NCBI GenBank assembly: GCA_030746435.1
Contig: JASLMV010000011.1
Location: 1 to 64,000, forward strand
From: Gammaproteobacteria bacterium
GTDB taxonomy: Bacteria > Pseudomonadota > Gammaproteobacteria > Steroidobacterales > GCA-2729495
Direction of reading: 5' to 3'
Length of the DNA: 64,000 nt
The translations under genes were made by a program, and so were the position numbers. The notes under the pieces are model-generated. The model did no database searches and was not told the DNA's origin. It saw nothing but the letters and a program-made list of their open reading frames with translations. Each line of letters begins with the position of its first letter. Position 1 is the first letter of the stretch. This document shows, one piece after another, positions 7,299 to 17,656 of this stretch.

Positions 7299-8975
7299 CT
7301 ATTTGCCACCCGTGGTGAGCATCTCAGCCGCATGATCGCGTGTCCGGTCGGTAATCTCGATACCGCCCAGCATTCGGGCGAGTTCTTCCACGCGCTCATC
7401 GGGCGTTAGCTGTGCAACTTTTGTGCGGGTATTGGTGCCGTCGCTGAGCTTGGTAACGCGTAGCTGGTCATGGCCTTTGCTTGCGACCTGCGCGAGATGG
7501 GTCACACATAACACCTGGCTGCCCCCGGCCAGGCTGCGGAGTTTCTCCCCGACAATTTCGGCTGTACCCCCGCCCACCCCTGCGTCCACTTCGTCGAAAA
7601 TCAGTGTAGGTGTGTGGTCATTATCGCTGGCCGCAACCTGTATCGCGAGACTGACGCGCGACAGTTCGCCGCCCGACGCCACCTTGGTCAGCGGCCCCGG
7701 CCGCATGCCCGGGTTGAGCGACACGCGAAACTCGATACGCTCGTAACCCGTCGGACCGGGTTCGTCGGTCTTGTCGAGTGCAATGCCGAAAGTGCCGTCG
7801 GGCATACCGAGCTGTTGCATGTTCGTGCTGACCTGTTTCGCCAGGGCCAGGGCTGCTTTTTGACGTGCCTCGGTGAGTTGTACCCCCAGCGTTTCCAGCA
7901 GATCCTGGTACTGGGTGACTTTTTGCAGCAGTTCGTCAAGGGTGTCATCGGCATGTTCAATAGCGTGCAGCTCGTCACGCAGTCGTTCGGTCAGCTCCGG
8001 CAAGTCGGCAGCATCCACCCTGTGTTTCCTGGCGACATCCTGGATCGCGCCGAGACGCGCTTCGAGTTCCGCGAGGTTGCCGGCCTCGGTCGGTTCGCTG
8101 CCCAGGTAGTTGCGCAACGCATCCGCTGCTTCGGTGATCTGTATTTCCGCGTCCGTCAGAAGTTTCGCTATCGGCTTCAGGCGGGTATCGAGTTCGCCGA
8201 GTGCTTCCAACTGAGTGCGTGCATGGCTGAGGAGGTCATGCGCGGATGCCTGCTCGTTTTCGTACAACGCCTGCAATGCCGAGCTCACGCCTTCGTTGAT
8301 CCGGCTCGCGTTGGCGGCCAGGCGATGTGCTGCATTCAGTTCATCCATTTCACCGGGTTTGGGGTCCAGGGCCTCGAGTTCCCGGACTTGGAAACTCAGT
8401 AAATCGATGCGTGAGGCTTGGTTGGCGCGCGCCGCGTCGAGCTCATCGTATTCTCGCTTCGCGGTTTGCCACGCGGAGTGCGCGTCCCTGACCTGGCTGA
8501 CCAGCTCGCCGAGCTTGCCGTACTGATCGAGCAATGCGCGTTGATTGTCGGGCCGCACGAGTGACTGGTGGGCCTGCTGGCCACAAATATCGACAAGCTC
8601 TTCGCCCAGTTCGCGCAGCGTTTGCATCGGGGCGGGGTTGTTGTTGATGTAGCCGCGTGACCGGCCTTCCGCGGTCACCACCCTGCGTAACACGCATATA
8701 CCGCCCGATTCATCATCGTCCAGATCGTGTTCTCTAAGCCAGTGTCCGGCCGAACTGTTATTCGACACCTCGAAGCTCGCGGTTATTTCTGCGCGTTTCG
8801 CTCCGGGGCGAACTGCTTCTGAATCGGCGCGTTCACCCAGCGCGAGCCCCAGTGCATCGACGAGTATGGATTTGCCGGCCCCGGTTTCACCGGTCAGCGT
8901 TGTAAGGCCGTTGCCAAGTTCCACTTCGACTTCGTCGACGACTGCAAGGTTGCGTATATGCAGGTGGTTCAGCAT
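7299..8975 (-). CDS. recN: DNA repair protein RecN
   Basis: SMC-like ATPase for double-strand break repair, 558 residues from MLNHLHIRNLAVVDE (the upstream extension overlaps nadK and is rejected). Walker A is GETGAGKS (about residues 30-37). Long helical arms fill the middle. The ABC signature KVASGGELSRVSLAIQ and Walker B TLIFDEVDAGVGG are near the C-terminus, followed by VLCVTHLAQVAS. The start lies 4 bases after the nadK stop, so nadK-recN is an operon. recN is usually SOS-regulated, but no clear LexA box was seen close to the nadK start. Confidence 0.97.
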   Translation of the reverse strand: MLNHLHIRNLAVVDEVEVELGNGLTTLTGETGAGKSILVDALGLALGERADSEAVRPGAKRAEITASFEVSNNSSAGHWLREHDLDDDESGGICVLRRVVTAEGRSRGYINNNPAPMQTLRELGEELVDICGQQAHQSLVRPDNQRALLDQYGKLGELVSQVRDAHSAWQTAKREYDELDAARANQASRIDLLSFQVRELEALDPKPGEMDELNAAHRLAANASRINEGVSSALQALYENEQASAHDLLSHARTQLEALGELDTRLKPIAKLLTDAEIQITEAADALRNYLGSEPTEAGNLAELEARLGAIQDVARKHRVDAADLPELTERLRDELHAIEHADDTLDELLQKVTQYQDLLETLGVQLTEARQKAALALAKQVSTNMQQLGMPDGTFGIALDKTDEPGPTGYERIEFRVSLNPGMRPGPLTKVASGGELSRVSLAIQVAASDNDHTPTLIFDEVDAGVGGGTAEIVGEKLRSLAGGSQVLCVTHLAQVASKGHDQLRVTKLSDGTNTRTKVAQLTPDERVEELARMLGGIEITDRTRDHAAEMLTTGGK

Positions 8976-8979
8976 GAGG

Positions 8980-9882
8980 TCAGTCGCGGGGCGGCTGACG
9001 GTCGCGCGTATCACGACCCCAGTAAAGTTTGCTGCGCAGCACACCGAAATAATCGTAGCCGGGCGGGTGGATCAGCTCGATGGTCTGATCGGCAACTACG
9101 ATTCGGAGATGTTCGCCGGCTTCCAGTTCGCCGATTAACTCGCCGTCGCCGCTCACGTCCGCATTCGTGCCATGGTTCTGCAGCAGGCGCACCTCGGTAA
9201 CGGAGCGGCCGGGGATAACGATCGGCCGGTCGGCGAGGGTGTGCGGGCAAATCGGGGCCAGCACCAGTGCATCCATGCTCGGTTCGATAATCGGGCCGCC
9301 GCAGCTCAGCGCATAAGCGGTCGAGCCGGTCGGTGTTGCGGCCACGAAACCGTCACCGCCGTGGGTATTGACGTACACCCCGTCGACTATGGTCTGGTAC
9401 TCCAGCATACGCGCCGTTTCGCGGCGCTTTATAACGACATCGTTTACCGCGACCCCCGCGCTTACAACTTTTTCGCCTTGCAGGATCTCCACCTTTAGCA
9501 ACATGCGTTTTTCGCTGCTGAACTCGCCGGCAAGTACCGCGTTTATGCTCTCGCTGATCTCCTCGGGTTTTATGTCAGCGAGGAAACCCAGTCGGCCACG
9601 GTTGATACCTAGTACCGGTACGTCATGGGTAAAGGCCTGGCGGGCCGCATACAGCATCGTGCCATCGCCACCGATGGCAATGACGAGATCGGACTTGCCT
9701 GCAATCTGGTCATCGGCAACCGGAGACCGTGCGGCCGGCGCGGCCGGTTCCGGTAGTTTGTCGGACACAAGTACATCGACACCCGCTGACGCGAGGTGTT
9801 TGACTACGGCATCTACCGTGTCCAGCGCCGCCTGGTCGGCGGGGTTGCCGAGTATCGCGATTCTTTTAAATGAGGTGCCCAT
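8980..9882 (-). CDS. nadK: NAD kinase
   Basis: Phosphorylates NAD+ to NADP+ in the cytosol; 300 residues, family length. Seen: the GGDG motif in LVIAIGGDGTMLYAAR (about residue 72), NRGRLGFLADI, the NAD-binding NDVV-(x)-RRE stretch, and the diagnostic TPTGSTAYALSCGGPII (about residues 185-200), then LAPICPHTLADRPIVI. It is divergent from hrcA and forms an operon with recN, which follows after 4 bases. Confidence 0.97.
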   Translation of the reverse strand: MGTSFKRIAILGNPADQAALDTVDAVVKHLASAGVDVLVSDKLPEPAAPAARSPVADDQIAGKSDLVIAIGGDGTMLYAARQAFTHDVPVLGINRGRLGFLADIKPEEISESINAVLAGEFSSEKRMLLKVEILQGEKVVSAGVAVNDVVIKRRETARMLEYQTIVDGVYVNTHGGDGFVAATPTGSTAYALSCGGPIIEPSMDALVLAPICPHTLADRPIVIPGRSVTEVRLLQNHGTNADVSGDGELIGELEAGEHLRIVVADQTIELIHPPGYDYFGVLRSKLYWGRDTRDRQPPRD

Positions 9883-10015
9883 TACACGTGCTTATGACAT
9901 ATTGAGACCGCACCGCATCTCGCTGCATATCAGCGAATCCGGCGTGAAACCGATAAAAACATATCAACGGCAGGGTTTCAAAGTTCCCCGGGGCGTAAGG
10001 ACTTCGTCCGACGGC

Positions 10016-10067
10016 TTGACACGCCTGTAGCCTCGTTCTAGCGTTCTGGCATGTATCTGAGTGTTAA
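10016..10067 (+). promoter_or_regulatory. Possible hrcA promoter with degenerate CIRCE-like half sites
   Basis: TTGACA at 10016-10021 is a perfect -35, with a weak -10 (TAGCGT) 17 bases on at 10039. CTAGCGTTC (10038-10046) and GAGTGTTAA (10059-10067) match CIRCE halves TTAGCACTC and GAGTGCTAA at 6 and 8 of 9 positions, but the spacer is 12 rather than 9, so HrcA autoregulation here is only a suggestion. Confidence 0.35.
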
Positions 10068-10093
10068 AGCAGGCGTTGCTACCGGTGCGGGCT

Positions 10094-11149
10094 ATGGGTG
10101 CTGATTTGCCCGGAAACGGGCCCGACGAGCGCGCCCGCCATATTCTGCGCACACTGGTCGAGCAGTTCATACGTGACGGCCATCCCGTGGGTTCGCGTAC
10201 GCTGTCCAAGGCTTCGGGCTTGAGCCTGAGTCCGGCGACTATCCGTAACGTGATGGCAGACCTCGAAGAGTTGGGTTTTATAGCTTCGCCGCACACTTCT
10301 GCCGGGCGGGTACCCACACCGAAAGGGTACCGCTTCTTTGTCGATACGCTGGTGCAGTTACGCAAACCGGCCGAGCAGGAACTGTACGAACTGCAGCACC
10401 AGATAACCGAAGATGCAGCGACTAATTCCAAGGCCATCGCCGAAACCGCATCGGTTGCGCTGTCATCGCTGACCAGTCTTGCGAGTCTCGTTACGCTTCC
10501 CCGGCAACCCCAGGTGACCCTGCGCCAGATCGAGTTTCTGCCCATATCCGACCGGCGGGTTCTCGCGATACTCGTTATTAATGACAGTGAAGTGCAGAAC
10601 CGCATCCTTAATCTCGAACGCAATTACAGTGACAGCGAACTCCGCAGTGCCGCCAATTTCCTTAACGACAACTACGCGGGCATGGATATCCGCAAGATTC
10701 GCAAACGGGTAGTCGAGGAACTGCAACGTACCCAGGAGAGCATGAATCAGCTCATGATTGACACTATCGCCTTCGCGCAGCAGGCATTTCCTGACGAGGG
10801 TAAATCCGGCTACATCATGACCGGCGAAACCAAGTTAATGGATTTCGAGGAGCTTTCGGATATCGAGCGGCTGCGCCAGCTGTTCAATGCCTTCAGTCAG
10901 CAGCGCGAAATTCTCGGGCTGCTCGATCGGAGCATCGAGGCTGACGGCATCCAGATATTTATCGGCGAGGAGTCGGGTTACCAGTTGCTGGATAACTGCA
11001 GCGTCGTGACGGCTCCGTACCGGGTGGATAATGAAATCGTCGGTGTGCTCGGGGTGATAGGCCCCACGCGGATGGCTTATGAACGGGTGATCCCCATCGT
11101 GGACGTTACGGCCAAGCTTATGGGGGCAGCCCTCAACCCCGGCCATTAA
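10094..11149 (+). CDS. hrcA: Heat-inducible transcription repressor HrcA
   Basis: Repressor of chaperone genes through the CIRCE operator, 351 residues. The winged helix is at the N-terminus: ARHILRTLVEQFIRDGHPVGS, LSLSPATIRNVMADLEELGF, SPHTSAGRVPTPKGYRFFVD. The rest is the GAF-like and dimerisation core ending IGPTRMAYERVIPIVDVTAKLM. The ATG at 10094 gives the usual short leader before the helix; an in-frame GTG at 10061 would add 11 residues. It heads the grpE-dnaK-dnaJ cluster. No canonical CIRCE exists before grpE or dnaK, where sigma-32-type promoters are seen instead, so its main target is probably groESL elsewhere. Confidence 0.95.
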   Translation: MGADLPGNGPDERARHILRTLVEQFIRDGHPVGSRTLSKASGLSLSPATIRNVMADLEELGFIASPHTSAGRVPTPKGYRFFVDTLVQLRKPAEQELYELQHQITEDAATNSKAIAETASVALSSLTSLASLVTLPRQPQVTLRQIEFLPISDRRVLAILVINDSEVQNRILNLERNYSDSELRSAANFLNDNYAGMDIRKIRKRVVEELQRTQESMNQLMIDTIAFAQQAFPDEGKSGYIMTGETKLMDFEELSDIERLRQLFNAFSQQREILGLLDRSIEADGIQIFIGEESGYQLLDNCSVVTAPYRVDNEIVGVLGVIGPTRMAYERVIPIVDVTAKLMGAALNPGH

Positions 11150-11157
11150 GCCGGGCC

Positions 11158-11186
11158 CTTGAATTCAGGCCGGGCATCCCCAGATT
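11158..11186 (+). promoter_or_regulatory. Sigma-32-type heat-shock promoter for grpE
   Basis: CTTGAAT (11158-11164), a 13-base spacer and CCCCAGATT (11178-11186), against the heat-shock consensus CTTGAAA-N11-16-CCCCATnT. It begins 8 bases after the hrcA stop. Confidence 0.65.
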
Positions 11187-11254
11187 TAGCTTCAGGACTG
11201 ATGCGCTGGCGGGAAGCTGGCGTATTTTGCGTGCTTAGACTGAAGAGATGACGC

Positions 11255-11884
11255 ATGAGTGGCAAGCAGGACAAACCAGAAGAAGAGCAGCCGGACGATA
11301 TCGACAACGATCCGGCTACACCCGATAACGACCCCGAAGGGCTGATCGAAACCACGGTACTGCCGGAAGATGCGGCGGTTCGGGATGACGACGAAGCGCA
11401 GCGGAGGATCAGCCCCGAGGAGGCGCTGGAAAGGGCAGAAGCCGCCGCCGAAGAGAACTGGAACAAATACCTGCGGGCGGTCGCCGAACTGGACAATGTG
11501 CGCAAGCGCGCGATCCGCGACGTCGAGAACGCCCGGCGTTATGGCGCCGAGGGCCTGGCCGCGGAACTTCTGACTGTAGCGGACAGCCTTGAGATGGGGC
11601 TCGAGGCGGCAGACAACGATGGCGCTACCGTCGAGTCCCTGCTCGAAGGCAAGCAGGCGACCCTGAAACTCCTCCAGGTTGCGATGGAGAAAACGGGGAT
11701 CACGGCCATTTCGCCCGAAGGCGAGCCCTTCGACCCCGAAATGCACGAGGCGATGAGCATGCAGGAGTCGGACACCGCCGAGCCCAATACCGTCATAATC
11801 GTTGTGCAGCGCGGCTATCAGCTCAACGGGCGGCTGCTGAGGCCCGCCCGCGTGATCGTGGCCAGGGAACCGGCCGGGGATTGA
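11255..11884 (+). CDS. grpE: Nucleotide exchange factor GrpE
   Basis: Cofactor that releases ADP from DnaK; 209 residues. An acidic, disordered N-terminus (EEEQPDDIDNDPATPDNDPE) precedes a long helix (AAAEENWNKYLRAVAELDNVRKRA) and the C-terminal beta wing carrying the signature FDPEMHEAMSMQES and VVQRGYQLNGRLLRPARVIVA. It sits between hrcA and dnaK and has a sigma-32-type promoter immediately upstream, so it should be heat-inducible. Confidence 0.97.
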   Translation: MSGKQDKPEEEQPDDIDNDPATPDNDPEGLIETTVLPEDAAVRDDDEAQRRISPEEALERAEAAAEENWNKYLRAVAELDNVRKRAIRDVENARRYGAEGLAAELLTVADSLEMGLEAADNDGATVESLLEGKQATLKLLQVAMEKTGITAISPEGEPFDPEMHEAMSMQESDTAEPNTVIIVVQRGYQLNGRLLRPARVIVAREPAGD

Positions 11885-11905
11885 CCCGCCAGGCAGGCGA
11901 AAACC

Positions 11906-11933
11906 CTTGAAAAGGCCTGAAATGGCCTCATTT
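11906..11933 (+). promoter_or_regulatory. Sigma-32-type heat-shock promoter for dnaK
   Basis: A perfect CTTGAAA at 11906-11912, a 13-base spacer and CCTCATTT at 11926-11933 (consensus CCCCATnT). The spacer length equals that of the grpE promoter. The spacer contains a small AGGCC/GGCCT palindrome. Confidence 0.75.
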
Positions 11934-11985
11934 CTTGGGGCAGGACCAGTTTTTTTATCCAGAGAATAAGGACCCGGAGAACCCA

Positions 11986-13905
<1,920 letters not shown>

Positions 13906-13908
<3 letters not shown>

Positions 13909-13928
13909 ATACAGCTGTGCTGTATTTA
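13906..13928 (+). terminator. Perfect hairpin at the dnaK stop codon
   Basis: TAAATACAGC (13906-13915), loop TGT, and GCTGTATTTA (13919-13928): a 10-bp perfect stem that includes the stop codon. No strong U run follows, so it may protect or process the dnaK 3' end, or be a weak attenuator, rather than terminate fully. Confidence 0.5.
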
Positions 13929-13947
13929 GTGCTGTGGGAGGGGCATT

Positions 13948-14014
13948 GTAGGAGCGGCTTTAGCCGCGACTGCTTGTATACCGGGAAACCGGTCGCGGCT
14001 AAAGCCGCTCCCAC
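13948..14014. repeat. REP doublet (REPIN/BIME) between dnaK and dnaJ
   Basis: Two near-identical REP units face each other: GTAGGAG-CGGCTTTAGCCG-CGAC at 13948-13970 and its inverted copy at 13992-14014 (ending CTCCCAC), 21 bases apart. The intervening bases themselves contain ACCGG/CCGGT symmetry. A truncated GTGGGAGGGGC lies just before. The same unit recurs at 7223-7244. Confidence 0.8.
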
Positions 14015-14086
14015 GGACACTGCGGAAAGAAAGACGGGTACCACCGGTGTGGCCGGTAGTACCCGTTCGGCCGTCTAAGGAAAACC

Positions 14087-15226
14087 ATGTCTAAACGGGA
14101 TTATTACGAGGTGCTGGGCGTCCAGAAGGGCGCAACGGACGATGAACTGAAGAAAGCTTATCGGCGTCTCGCCATGAAACATCACCCGGACCGCAATCCC
14201 GATGACGAGGACGCCGAGGTCAAGTTCAAAGAGGCCAAGGAGGCCTACGAAATCCTGTCGGACAGCCAGAAGCGTGCGGCCTATGACCAGTTCGGCCACG
14301 CGGGTGTGGACAACAGCGCCGCCGGTGGCATGGGTGGTATGGGTGGCATGGGCGGCGGCGGTTTCGGCGATATTTTCGGTGATGTTTTCGGGGACATCTT
14401 CGGTGGTGGCCGGCAACGGCAAAGTGGCGTTTACCGCGGCGCCGACCTGCGTTACGACCTGGCCCTGGCGCTGGAAGAGGCAGTCAGGGGCCATTCCGCC
14501 AACATTAAATTCTCGAGCCTCAAGAGTTGTGAAACCTGCGGAGGCGACGGTGCCAAGCCCGGTACCGAACGCAAGAATTGCGAAACCTGCGGCGGGGTCG
14601 GCCAGGTGCGCCGGCAGCAGGGCTTCTTCTCGGTACAGCAGACCTGCCCCGCGTGTCGCGGCGAGGGCCGCATTATCGAAGAACCCTGTACGGACTGTCA
14701 TGGTCAGGGCCGCGTCGAACAGAGCCGCACATTGGCCGTCAAGGTGCCGGCCGGCGTCGATACCGGCGACCGTATTCGCCTTTCGGGTGAAGGCGAAGCA
14801 GGCCACAATGGCGGGCCTCCCGGCGATCTGTATGTCGAGATCCGCGTGCAGCCCCACAAAGTTTTCGAGCGTGACGGCGCAAACCTGTCCTGCGCAGTGC
14901 CGCTGAGTTTCGTCACCGCGGCAATTGGCGGTGACGTCAACGTGCCCACGCTCGAGGGTGAGGTGAACCTGAAGATCCCGGCGAGCACCCAGTCGGGCAG
15001 GGTGTTCCGGCTGCGCGGCAAGGGCATCAAGCCGGTGCGCGGGGGCGGTGTCGGCGATCTTTATTGTCGCGTCGATATCGAAACACCGACCAACCTCACC
15101 AGTGAGCAGAAAGAATTGCTCAGGAATTTCGAGACATCAATCGAGTCCGGAGGCGAGAAGCACAGCCCGAAGCTTCGCTCCTGGAAGGACAGCGTCAAGG
15201 CATTCTTCGACGGCATCGATATCTGA
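14087..15226 (+). CDS. dnaJ: Chaperone DnaJ (Hsp40)
   Basis: J-domain co-chaperone that stimulates DnaK ATPase, 379 residues. The J domain (residues 1-70) contains [10 protein letters not shown] with the catalytic HPD. A glycine-rich linker follows ([18 protein letters not shown]), then four CxxCxGxG zinc repeats ([32 protein letters not shown]; about residues 147-210) and the C-terminal peptide-binding domains. The 178-base gap from dnaK contains a hairpin and a REP doublet, so dnaJ transcript levels may be uncoupled from dnaK. Confidence 0.98.
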   Translation: MSKRDYYEVLGVQKGATDDELKKAYRRLAMKHHPDRNPDDEDAEVKFKEAKEAYEILSDSQKRAAYDQFGHAGVDNSAAGGMGGMGGMGGGGFGDIFGDVFGDIFGGGRQRQSGVYRGADLRYDLALALEEAVRGHSANIKFSSLKSCETCGGDGAKPGTERKNCETCGGVGQVRRQQGFFSVQQTCPACRGEGRIIEEPCTDCHGQGRVEQSRTLAVKVPAGVDTGDRIRLSGEGEAGHNGGPPGDLYVEIRVQPHKVFERDGANLSCAVPLSFVTAAIGGDVNVPTLEGEVNLKIPASTQSGRVFRLRGKGIKPVRGGGVGDLYCRVDIETPTNLTSEQKELLRNFETSIESGGEKHSPKLRSWKDSVKAFFDGIDI

Positions 15227-15334
15227 ATTAATCCTCGATCTCGACTTCTTCTGCAAGCAGGTTGTTTCCGATCTCTGATTTGAAGCCGTTCCTGCGGTTG
15301 CCCCTCCCGCCGTCCCTGCATCTTCGCTATTTCC

Positions 15335-15343
15335 TGCTAAGCT
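15335..15343 (+). promoter_or_regulatory. Possible extended -10 for dapB
   Basis: TGC-TAAGCT is an extended -10 pattern 27 bases before the dapB ATG. No convincing -35 is visible. Confidence 0.3.
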
Positions 15344-15369
15344 ACGCGCCCTGAAACAGGGAGTACCCG

Positions 15370-16173
15370 ATGCTCAAGATTGCCGTATTCGGTGCCAATG
15401 GCCGCATGGGCCGGGCTGTGACCCGGGTCGTGACCGCCTCAGCCGACGCTGAGGTCGTAGGCGCATGCACGGAACCCGGGCACGAGACCGTCGGGCAGGA
15501 TGCGGGCGACCTTGCAGGACTGGGCGAACTGGGCGTGATTGTTACGGCGGATGCTGTCGCAGCGCTCGACGAAGCGGATGTAGCCATTGATTTCACCCTC
15601 CCGGCGGCAGTCGAGGGCAACCTGGCGGCCTGCCGCGCTACCGGCTGTGCGCTGGTGATGGGCACCACGGGCCTGGAAGCCAGCCACGAGCAATTACTTG
15701 AAGAAGCAAGTAAAGAGATATCAATACTTTATGGCCGTAACCTGAGTATTGGCGTGAATGTATTTACCGAGCTTGCCCGGCTGGCAACCCGCTTCCTCGG
15801 GCCCGAATGGGAAGTCGAGATCACCGAGGCGCACCACCGCTACAAGCTGGATGCGCCCTCGGGCACGGCCCTGCAGCTCGGCGAGGCCGTGGCCGCCGAG
15901 CGCGGGCAGAAGCTTGAAGACGTCGCGGTAATGGGGCGCAGCGGCCAGACCGGGGAGCGCCCGGCGGGCGCGATCGGCTTTAACTCAATACGTGCCGGCA
16001 ATATCGTCGGCGACCATCGCGTAGCCCTGGTATCGGATACCGAGTCGGTCGAGCTCAGGCATCACGCCGCCGACCGCGAATTGTTTGCAAACGGCGCCCT
16101 GCGGGCTGCGCACTGGCTTGCGGAGCGTCCCGCAGGCCTGTATTCGATGCGTGATTTGTTGGGGTTTGAATGA
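15370..16173 (+). CDS. dapB: 4-hydroxy-tetrahydrodipicolinate reductase
   Basis: NAD(P)H-dependent second dedicated enzyme of diaminopimelate/lysine synthesis, 267 residues. Seen: the nucleotide motif VFGANGRMGRAV (residues 5-16), DFTLPAAV, GTTGLE, the catalytic helix-loop EITEAHHRYKLDAPSGTA (with the His-His and the Lys that contact substrate) and a C-terminal HHAADRELFANGALRAA. The start ATG at 15370 is preceded by AGGGAG. It is followed by a 311-base leader before carA, and the dapB-carA-carB order is common in this class. Confidence 0.97.
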   Translation: MLKIAVFGANGRMGRAVTRVVTASADAEVVGACTEPGHETVGQDAGDLAGLGELGVIVTADAVAALDEADVAIDFTLPAAVEGNLAACRATGCALVMGTTGLEASHEQLLEEASKEISILYGRNLSIGVNVFTELARLATRFLGPEWEVEITEAHHRYKLDAPSGTALQLGEAVAAERGQKLEDVAVMGRSGQTGERPAGAIGFNSIRAGNIVGDHRVALVSDTESVELRHHAADRELFANGALRAAHWLAERPAGLYSMRDLLGFE

Positions 16174-16484
16174 CGGTAGGCCTTGTCGCTCTCGCGCATC
16201 CCTGCGCCCCGCGACATTCGGGCATCCTGCCCAGCATAGGCGAATTACAGGTACCTGCAGGGCTGTTTACCGGACAAATGCCGGGTCTCGCGGCTGAGCG
16301 AGGGCCCGGCGGAGTAACTAACCGAATTAACCGGCCAAATTCCGCGGTCCGGCTGTTTATTTTTGCCGGCCATTAGCTACAATTGTCCCGGTCCCAAGAA
16401 TGAATAATGACGCGGGAGGCGATCCGGACCGGACCCTCCCGTTTCGTATATCTGGGAGTCGAAAAAAGGCTTGAGGTTTCACCG
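16174..16484 (+). other. dapB-carA intergenic leader with several hairpins
   Basis: No gene is credible in these 311 bases. Seen: a strong imperfect hairpin at 16280-16310 (GCCGGG-t-CTCGC against GCGAG-gg-CCCGGC), a possible -10 TACAAT at 16378-16383, and a 7-bp hairpin CGGGAGG...CCTCCCG at 16413-16441 followed by TTTCG, just upstream of the chosen carA GTG. carAB responds to arginine and pyrimidines in other bacteria, so an attenuator or operator here is plausible, but no ArgR box was recognised with confidence. Confidence 0.4.
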
Positions 16485-17633
16485 GTGACAGAACCTGCAC
16501 TGCTGGCTTTGGAAGACGGCACGGTTTTTCGCGGCATATCAATCGGTGCCGAGGGCAGGGCTATTGGTGAAGTGGTGTTCAACACCGCGATGACCGGCTA
16601 CCAGGAAATCCTCACAGACCCTTCCTATGCGCGCCAGATCATTACGCTGACCTACCCGCACATCGGGAATACCGGGACCAACAGCGAAGACTTCGAGAGC
16701 CAGAAGATTTTTGCCGCCGGCCTCGTGATTCGCGATCTGCCTCTGTACGAAAGCAACTGGCGCAATGAAGTTGGCTTCCAGGAATTCCTGCGCCGTGGGG
16801 ATATCCCTGCCATTGCCGAAATCGATACGCGCAAGCTCACGCGCATACTGCGCGAAAAGGGCGCGCAGTCGGGCTGCATTATCACCGGCGACGAAACTGT
16901 CGAAACCGCCGTTGAGCACGCGAAGAAATTTCCGGGCCTGGCCGGCATGGACCTCGCGCGCATTGTCAGTTCCGAAACGACCTACCAGTGGAGCATGGGA
17001 CCGGGCTGGCCGAACGAGGACGGCTCACCGGGGAAACGCGTTACCACCCAGCATGTCGTTGCCTACGATTTTGGCATCAAGCGGAACATCCTGCGCCTGC
17101 TCGTCGATCAGAATTGCCGTGTAACAGTAGTGCCGGCGCAGACCCCGGCGGAAGACGTGCTCGCCATGGCACCGGACGGAGTGTTCCTGTCCAACGGGCC
17201 CGGAGATCCGGAGCCCTGCACCTATGCCATCAAGGCGATCCGGACGATCCTCGATACCGGTGTACCGGTGTTCGGTATTTGCCTCGGACACCAGCTCCTG
17301 GGCCTGGCCAGCGGCGCGAAGACCGTGAAGATGAAGTTCGGCCACCACGGTGCCAACCACCCGGTCCTTAACCTCGATACCAACGTGGTGGCCATTACCA
17401 GCCAGAACCACGGCTTCGCGGTGGACGAGGACAGCCTGCCCGACAACCTGCGGCTGACCCACCGGTCCCTGTTCGATAATTCGCTTCAGGGAGTTGAGCG
17501 AACTGATTGTTTAGCAATGGGTTTTCAGGGTCATCCGGAGGCCAGCCCCGGCCCGCATGACCTGCGGCCCATATTCAACCGCTTTAGCGAGATGATGTGC
17601 GAGCATCGTGACTCGAAGGCCCGCTCGGCCTAG
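16485..17633 (+). CDS. carA: Carbamoyl-phosphate synthase small chain
   Basis: Glutamine amidotransferase subunit that feeds ammonia to CarB for arginine and pyrimidine synthesis. The GTG at 16485, with TTGAGG 8 bases upstream, gives 382 residues, exactly the E. coli length; an ATG at 16407 would add 26 non-family residues. Seen: [30 protein letters not shown], and the class I amidotransferase triad with the nucleophile in [10 protein letters not shown] (about residue 268) and [10 protein letters not shown] at the end. It lies 23 bases before carB. Confidence 0.96.
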   Translation: MTEPALLALEDGTVFRGISIGAEGRAIGEVVFNTAMTGYQEILTDPSYARQIITLTYPHIGNTGTNSEDFESQKIFAAGLVIRDLPLYESNWRNEVGFQEFLRRGDIPAIAEIDTRKLTRILREKGAQSGCIITGDETVETAVEHAKKFPGLAGMDLARIVSSETTYQWSMGPGWPNEDGSPGKRVTTQHVVAYDFGIKRNILRLLVDQNCRVTVVPAQTPAEDVLAMAPDGVFLSNGPGDPEPCTYAIKAIRTILDTGVPVFGICLGHQLLGLASGAKTVKMKFGHHGANHPVLNLDTNVVAITSQNHGFAVDEDSLPDNLRLTHRSLFDNSLQGVERTDCLAMGFQGHPEASPGPHDLRPIFNRFSEMMCEHRDSKARSA

Positions 17634-17656
17634 GCCGCCGGAGTAACGACAGACCC

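Noticed and set aside
11150..11254. A CIRCE operator before grpE
   Set aside because: No TTAGCACTC/GAGTGCTAA pair is present; only isolated fragments.
15227..15369. Lysine riboswitch upstream of dapB
   Set aside because: The 143-base gap is too short and shows no lysine-riboswitch-like core; only a possible extended -10 was found.
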